DNA of 8,104 nucleotides from Neisseriaceae bacterium. Lineage in GTDB: Bacteria; Pseudomonadota; Gammaproteobacteria; Burkholderiales; UBA11063. Shown one piece after another: positions 6,485 to 8,104 of this stretch. Every line of letters begins with the position of its first letter. Positions within the stretch are counted from its first letter, which is position 1. Location of the stretch: positions 1 to 8,104 of the forward strand of contig CANISK010000059.1 in assembly GCA_947470205.1 (NCBI GenBank). The letters are read 5' to 3'. The translations under genes were made by a program, and so were the position numbers. The notes under the pieces were generated by a model. It did no database searches and was not told where the DNA came from. It worked only from the letters and a program-made list of their open reading frames with translations.

Positions 6485-6937
6485 TTAAAATAGTGTCTGC
6501 TGTATTTTACTTATATACATTTTTTTGTACTCTTGACCTTGATTCTTTACATATTTTGCGATCATATTCTCATTTCCGTGCTGTCCTACGGTAGAGGCAA
6601 AATATCCACTACTCCAAAATTCACCGCCCCATAGTTGTTTCTTTACTTCCGGGCATAATGCGAATACTCGACGAGCAGTTAAGCTTTTTATCATCGTTAC
6701 TAATTGTGTAACGCTATACGTCGGTACAGCCTGTACTAATAAATGGATATGATCTTTATCAGTGCCAATCTCTATGAACACAATTTCATAGCGTTTTTCC
6801 ATTTCTAAGCATGTATCTTTTATCACCGTATCTACGGTAGTACTTAGCACCACTCTCCTGTATTTTGTGGGAAATACCAAATGGTATAGTAGTACTGTGA
6901 CATTATGTTCTTTATGGATGTATTTACCTTTATTCAT
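6485..6937 (-). CDS. tnpA: IS200/IS605-family Y1 HUH transposase TnpA
   Basis: This 150-residue single-strand DNA transposase is the usual length for IS200-type TnpA. The metal-binding HUH motif is HIH at residues 63-65, preceded by GTDKDHIH and followed by LLVQ. The catalytic tyrosine is Y129 in AKYVKNQGQEY, with Q133 four residues later as the expected third metal ligand. FWSSGYFASTVG near 107-118 is also typical. All catalytic residues are present, so the enzyme may be active. The ATG at 6937 has only a weak ribosome binding site (TATGGG directly before it), as is common where IS200 transposase translation is kept low. A TATAAT-like -10 lies at 6944-6949, between the left hairpin and the start. 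A domesticated REP-associated transposase is a less likely alternative. Confidence 0.93.
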   Translation of the reverse strand: MNKGKYIHKEHNVTVLLYHLVFPTKYRRVVLSTTVDTVIKDTCLEMEKRYEIVFIEIGTDKDHIHLLVQAVPTYSVTQLVTMIKSLTARRVFALCPEVKKQLWGGEFWSSGYFASTVGQHGNENMIAKYVKNQGQEYKKMYISKIQQTLF

Positions 6938-6955
6938 CCCATAATTATACTAGTG

Positions 6956-6971
6956 TCGCGGCAAGCCGCGA
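6956..6971. repeat. Left-end hairpin of the IS200-like element
   Basis: TCGCGG (6956-6961) and CCGCGA (6966-6971) form a perfect 6-bp stem around a CAAG tetraloop (CTTG on the minus strand), 18 bases upstream of the tnpA start. The stem and loop resemble the right-end hairpin, which supports a role as transposase recognition structure. In known IS200 elements a stem-loop near this end also blocks transcription entering from outside. Confidence 0.6.
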
Positions 6972-7048
6972 GGAATTATACCCATTATTCCCACTATAAC
7001 CACTAGACTTTATTTGTTCCATTTCTTACATACCTCGTTCTTTTAAAA

Positions 7049-7169
7049 TAGACCTCTTGCATAACCTCATAAAATACTAATTCGACATAAGAAATCAATA
7101 AATGTTGTCATTCCCGCGTAGGCGGGAATGACATAAATTGGCACTTTTATAGGTTATGCAAGAAGTCTA
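7049..7169. mobile_element. 121-bp MITE-like element with terminal inverted repeats and TA flanks
   Basis: The left end TAGACCTCTTGCATAACCT (7049-7067) and the right end AGGTTATGCAAGAAGTCTA (7151-7169) are inverted repeats with one mismatch. The similarity continues inward as ATAAAA on both sides after one extra base on the left. The element is bounded by TA on both sides, which may be a target duplication. It has no coding capacity and carries a strong internal palindrome. The terminal sequence recurs, decayed, at 4871-4936, so this is a repeat family. A parent transposase would have to be elsewhere; an IS630/Tc1-like or IS5-like source is a guess from the TA flanks and short ends. Confidence 0.7.
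7106..7133. repeat. GC-rich palindrome inside the MITE-like element
   Basis: TGTCATTCCCGC (7106-7117) and GCGGGAATGACA (7122-7133) form a perfect 12-bp stem with a GTAG tetraloop. This CATTCCCGC/GCGGGAATG form is a recurrent intergenic repeat in several proteobacterial genomes, for example the Neisseria dRS3-type repeats. Its GC content contrasts with the flanks, and it could form a stable hairpin in DNA or RNA. Confidence 0.75.
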
Positions 7170-7194
7170 ATGAATAAAAATATATTTTGTTATC

Positions 7195-7217
7195 ACTTAG
7201 CCTCTATGGTGCTAAGT
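7195..7217 (+). other. Stem-loop directly upstream of an intrinsic terminator
   Basis: ACTTAGC (7195-7201) pairs with GCTAAGT (7211-7217) around a 9-base loop, three bases before the terminator stem. Together they look like the 3' end of a structured transcript. No gene on the plus strand within several hundred bases explains it, since the intervening DNA is mobile-element sequence. Confidence 0.35.
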
Positions 7218-7220
7218 TCT

Positions 7221-7247
7221 AAAATCCATTATAGTGGATTTTTTTTT
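7221..7247 (+). terminator. Intrinsic terminator with no evident gene
   Basis: AAAATCCA (7221-7228) pairs with TGGATTTT (7235-7242) around a 6-base loop, and the right arm runs into an unbroken T-tract to 7247. The stem is AT-rich but perfect. It would stop plus-strand transcription ahead of the fur promoter. The nearest plus-strand gene upstream is the 45-codon ORF ending at 6399, now separated by the IS200-like element and the MITE-like element. Confidence 0.65.
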
Positions 7248-7359
7248 GGATATCTTAACAACAATTATAAAGAATATGTCGATTCAAATTTGAAGAAAAT
7301 TTATTCAACTTCGCAAATTGTAACATCAACAAGGCTTATAAAAAATTTTCGGATTTAAC

Positions 7360-7389
7360 TTGACAGCGGGCGTCTAGTTGTGTCATTAT
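7360..7389 (+). promoter_or_regulatory. Predicted sigma70 promoter of fur
   Basis: A consensus TTGACA (7360-7365) is followed after 18 bases by CATTAT (7384-7389), a four-of-six -10 match. This predicts a start near 7396 and a leader of about 115 bases before the fur ATG. The start lies inside the Fur box, consistent with repression by Fur. Confidence 0.55.
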
Positions 7390-7391
7390 AC

Positions 7392-7410
7392 GGCAATAAT
7401 TATCATTATC
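7392..7410 (+). promoter_or_regulatory. Fur box over the fur promoter
   Basis: Bases 7392-7410 match the 19-bp Fur consensus at 15 positions, with the right half (from ATCATTATC) perfect. The site covers the predicted transcription start, the usual position for Fur-Fe repression. This points to negative autoregulation of fur, as known in E. coli. AT-rich background raises the chance of accidental matches, but position and score together are persuasive. Confidence 0.65.
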
Positions 7411-7510
7411 AGATAGAGTATCTATTTGCAATAATATAGAGTGAAAATTGATTCTGGATATAGATATCAATGCCAGTAGAAACAGAAAAACCATTGGAAT
7501 GGCGGAATCC

Positions 7511-7939
7511 ATGAATATAATTGAATTAAAAAATAAAGGCATTACACCCACCAAGCATACAATGGCTCTTTTGGGGTTATTTAATATGCATAAGCACCTA
7601 GATGCTAATCAAATTTTTAGTTTACTACAATATAATGGTGTGGAAGTTAGTGTTGCTACTATTTACAGAATTTTAACCAATCTTGAAACAAAGAATGTTA
7701 TTCAAAAACATAACTTTAATAACGAACAAGCAACTTATGAGCTTGTCATACCAAATGAACACCATGATCACATTATATGTGTATCTTGCAATAAAGTAGT
7801 AGAATTCATGGATGACACCATTGAACAGCTTCAAAATAAAATTGCACTTGAAAATAATTTTCACATTCTTCATCATTCGCTGAATATTTACGGGATATGT
7901 ACCGATTGTGATGTACGTAACGACACTTATCAACTTTAG
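7511..7939 (+). CDS. fur: Ferric uptake regulator Fur
   Basis: This is the iron-responsive dimeric repressor, 142 residues from ATG 7511. The N-terminal winged helix runs from about 1 to 80, with GITPTKHTMALLGLF near 10-24 and recognition region VSVATIYRILTNLE near 46-59. The dimerisation and metal-binding part has HHDHIIC at 84-90, the CxxC pair C90 and C93, VEFMDDTIE near 97-105, H122 and C130/C133. These correspond to the E. coli Fur regulatory and structural zinc sites, so binding looks complete. Residue patterns fit Fur rather than Zur or PerR. The frame stays open upstream to TTG 7448, and ATG 7499 is also possible. ATG 7511 is preferred because CGGA lies four bases before it and the N-terminus then matches Fur; 7499 has its GGA touching the ATG. 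It has its own promoter and Fur box. Confidence 0.93.
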   Translation: MNIIELKNKGITPTKHTMALLGLFNMHKHLDANQIFSLLQYNGVEVSVATIYRILTNLETKNVIQKHNFNNEQATYELVIPNEHHDHIICVSCNKVVEFMDDTIEQLQNKIALENNFHILHHSLNIYGICTDCDVRNDTYQL

Positions 7940-8033
7940 AGCTAAGCTATACTCGAACCTATATTTCGCATGTCTAACCTCGAATTTATTTAAATTAAAA
8001 ATCTTCACTTTTTTAAAATTATTTCATTATCTG

Positions 8034-8104
8034 TTATCCCGTCAAATTAAATTGCCACCAATTATTTTGTAAGTTAGAATACACCTGTATTGGTACTTTC
8101 AATA
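8034..8104 (-). CDS. Possible C-terminal end of a convergent gene (cut by window edge)
   Basis: On the minus strand 22 open codons enter from the right edge and end at TAA (8034-8036). The peptide ends NNWWQFNLTG, with two adjacent Trp and no low-complexity character, which looks more protein-like than random AT-rich translation. If real, the gene converges on fur with about 95 bases between stop codons and no obvious shared terminator. I do not recognise the protein, and such a short frame could be chance. Confidence 0.25.
   Translation of the reverse strand, partial: LKVPIQVYSNLQNNWWQFNLTG

Larger units (their letters stand above)
6440..6971 (-). mobile_element. IS200/IS605-family element (tnpA only), approximate limits
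   Basis: The Y1 transposase gene is flanked by two GC-rich hairpins that stand out from the AT-rich surroundings. The one at 6440-6461 lies past the 3' end of the gene and the one at 6956-6971 upstream of its start. Both share a CGCGG/CTTG core, as expected for left- and right-end structures of this family. IS200-type elements have no terminal inverted repeats and make no target duplication, so the exact cleavage points, probably some bases outside the hairpins, cannot be fixed from one copy. No accessory tnpB is present. The element looks intact. Confidence 0.8.
6938..7510. other. 573-bp gene-free region between tnpA and fur
   Basis: This region contains, in order, the left-end hairpin of the IS200-like element, about 75 bases of featureless AT-rich DNA, a MITE-like element, two hairpins with a terminator (7195-7247), about 110 featureless AT-rich bases, and then the fur promoter, Fur box and leader. 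A 62-codon frame starting at 7170 crosses the terminator and is not supported as a gene. Confidence 0.6.

Noticed and set aside
7106..7133. CRISPR-like or array repeat
   Set aside because: The palindrome occurs once in the window, with no regularly spaced copies; it is better explained as part of the MITE-like element.
7170..7358. 62-codon plus-strand ORF starting right at the MITE-like element's right end
   Set aside because: No ribosome binding site, it crosses a strong intrinsic terminator at 7221-7247, and the translation resembles random AT-rich sequence.
7441..7479. Short GTG-started leader peptide (12 codons) before fur, reminiscent of E. coli uof
   Set aside because: It has no ribosome binding site, ends well before the fur start and so gives no translational coupling.
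7673..8008. 111-codon minus-strand ORF opposite fur
   Set aside because: It is antisense to the conserved coding sequence of Fur and shows no domain features.
7940..8033. Terminator behind fur
   Set aside because: Only AT-rich runs and very short self-complementary pieces are present; no stem with a T-tract could be supported.

Overview
The window is AT-rich DNA, most likely from a gammaproteobacterium. The strongest evidence is a complete arginine ABC transporter set whose four proteins resemble the enterobacterial Art proteins and lie in the same order (artP, artI, artQ, artM), together with a typical proteobacterial Fur. A small protein resembling the phosphodiesterase domain of Legionella SidE-type effectors, plus several small mobile elements, would suit a host-associated or intracellular lineage such as a relative of Legionella or Coxiella. 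That placement is inference.

Layout. Bases 1-886 (minus strand) hold the N-terminal part of an acyl-CoA synthetase-like, AMP-forming ligase that runs off the left edge and has its own predicted promoter. Bases 1017-3852 (minus strand) hold the artPIQM-like operon, with overlapping genes throughout: ATPase, periplasmic arginine-binding protein, then two permeases. Bases 3853-4079 are a divergent intergenic region with nested inverted repeats and an orphan, perfect Shine-Dalgarno sequence. Bases 4080-4763 (plus) encode the SidE-phosphodiesterase-like protein. A decayed copy of a small inverted-repeat element and a second overlapping hairpin separate it from a full-length HI0933/BaiN/YhiN-type flavoprotein (about 5021-6193, plus). 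A 45-codon membrane microprotein follows at 6262-6399.

The stretch from about 6440 to 7250 looks like an insertion zone. It holds an IS200/IS605-type element (Y1 transposase on the minus strand between two GC-rich hairpins), a 121-bp MITE-like element with terminal inverted repeats, TA flanks and an internal 12-bp-stem palindrome, and two hairpins ending in a good intrinsic terminator that no present gene explains. Fur follows at 7511-7939 (plus) behind a TTGACA promoter with a 15/19 Fur box over the predicted transcription start, so it is probably autoregulated. A short open frame at the right edge (minus) may be the C-terminus of a convergent gene.

Functionally, the art operon imports arginine, the ligase would activate a carboxylic acid (probably a fatty acid) to acyl-CoA, and Fur controls iron-responsive genes. 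The SidE-PDE-like protein is the most unusual gene: it could be a secreted effector or a standalone phosphodiesterase.
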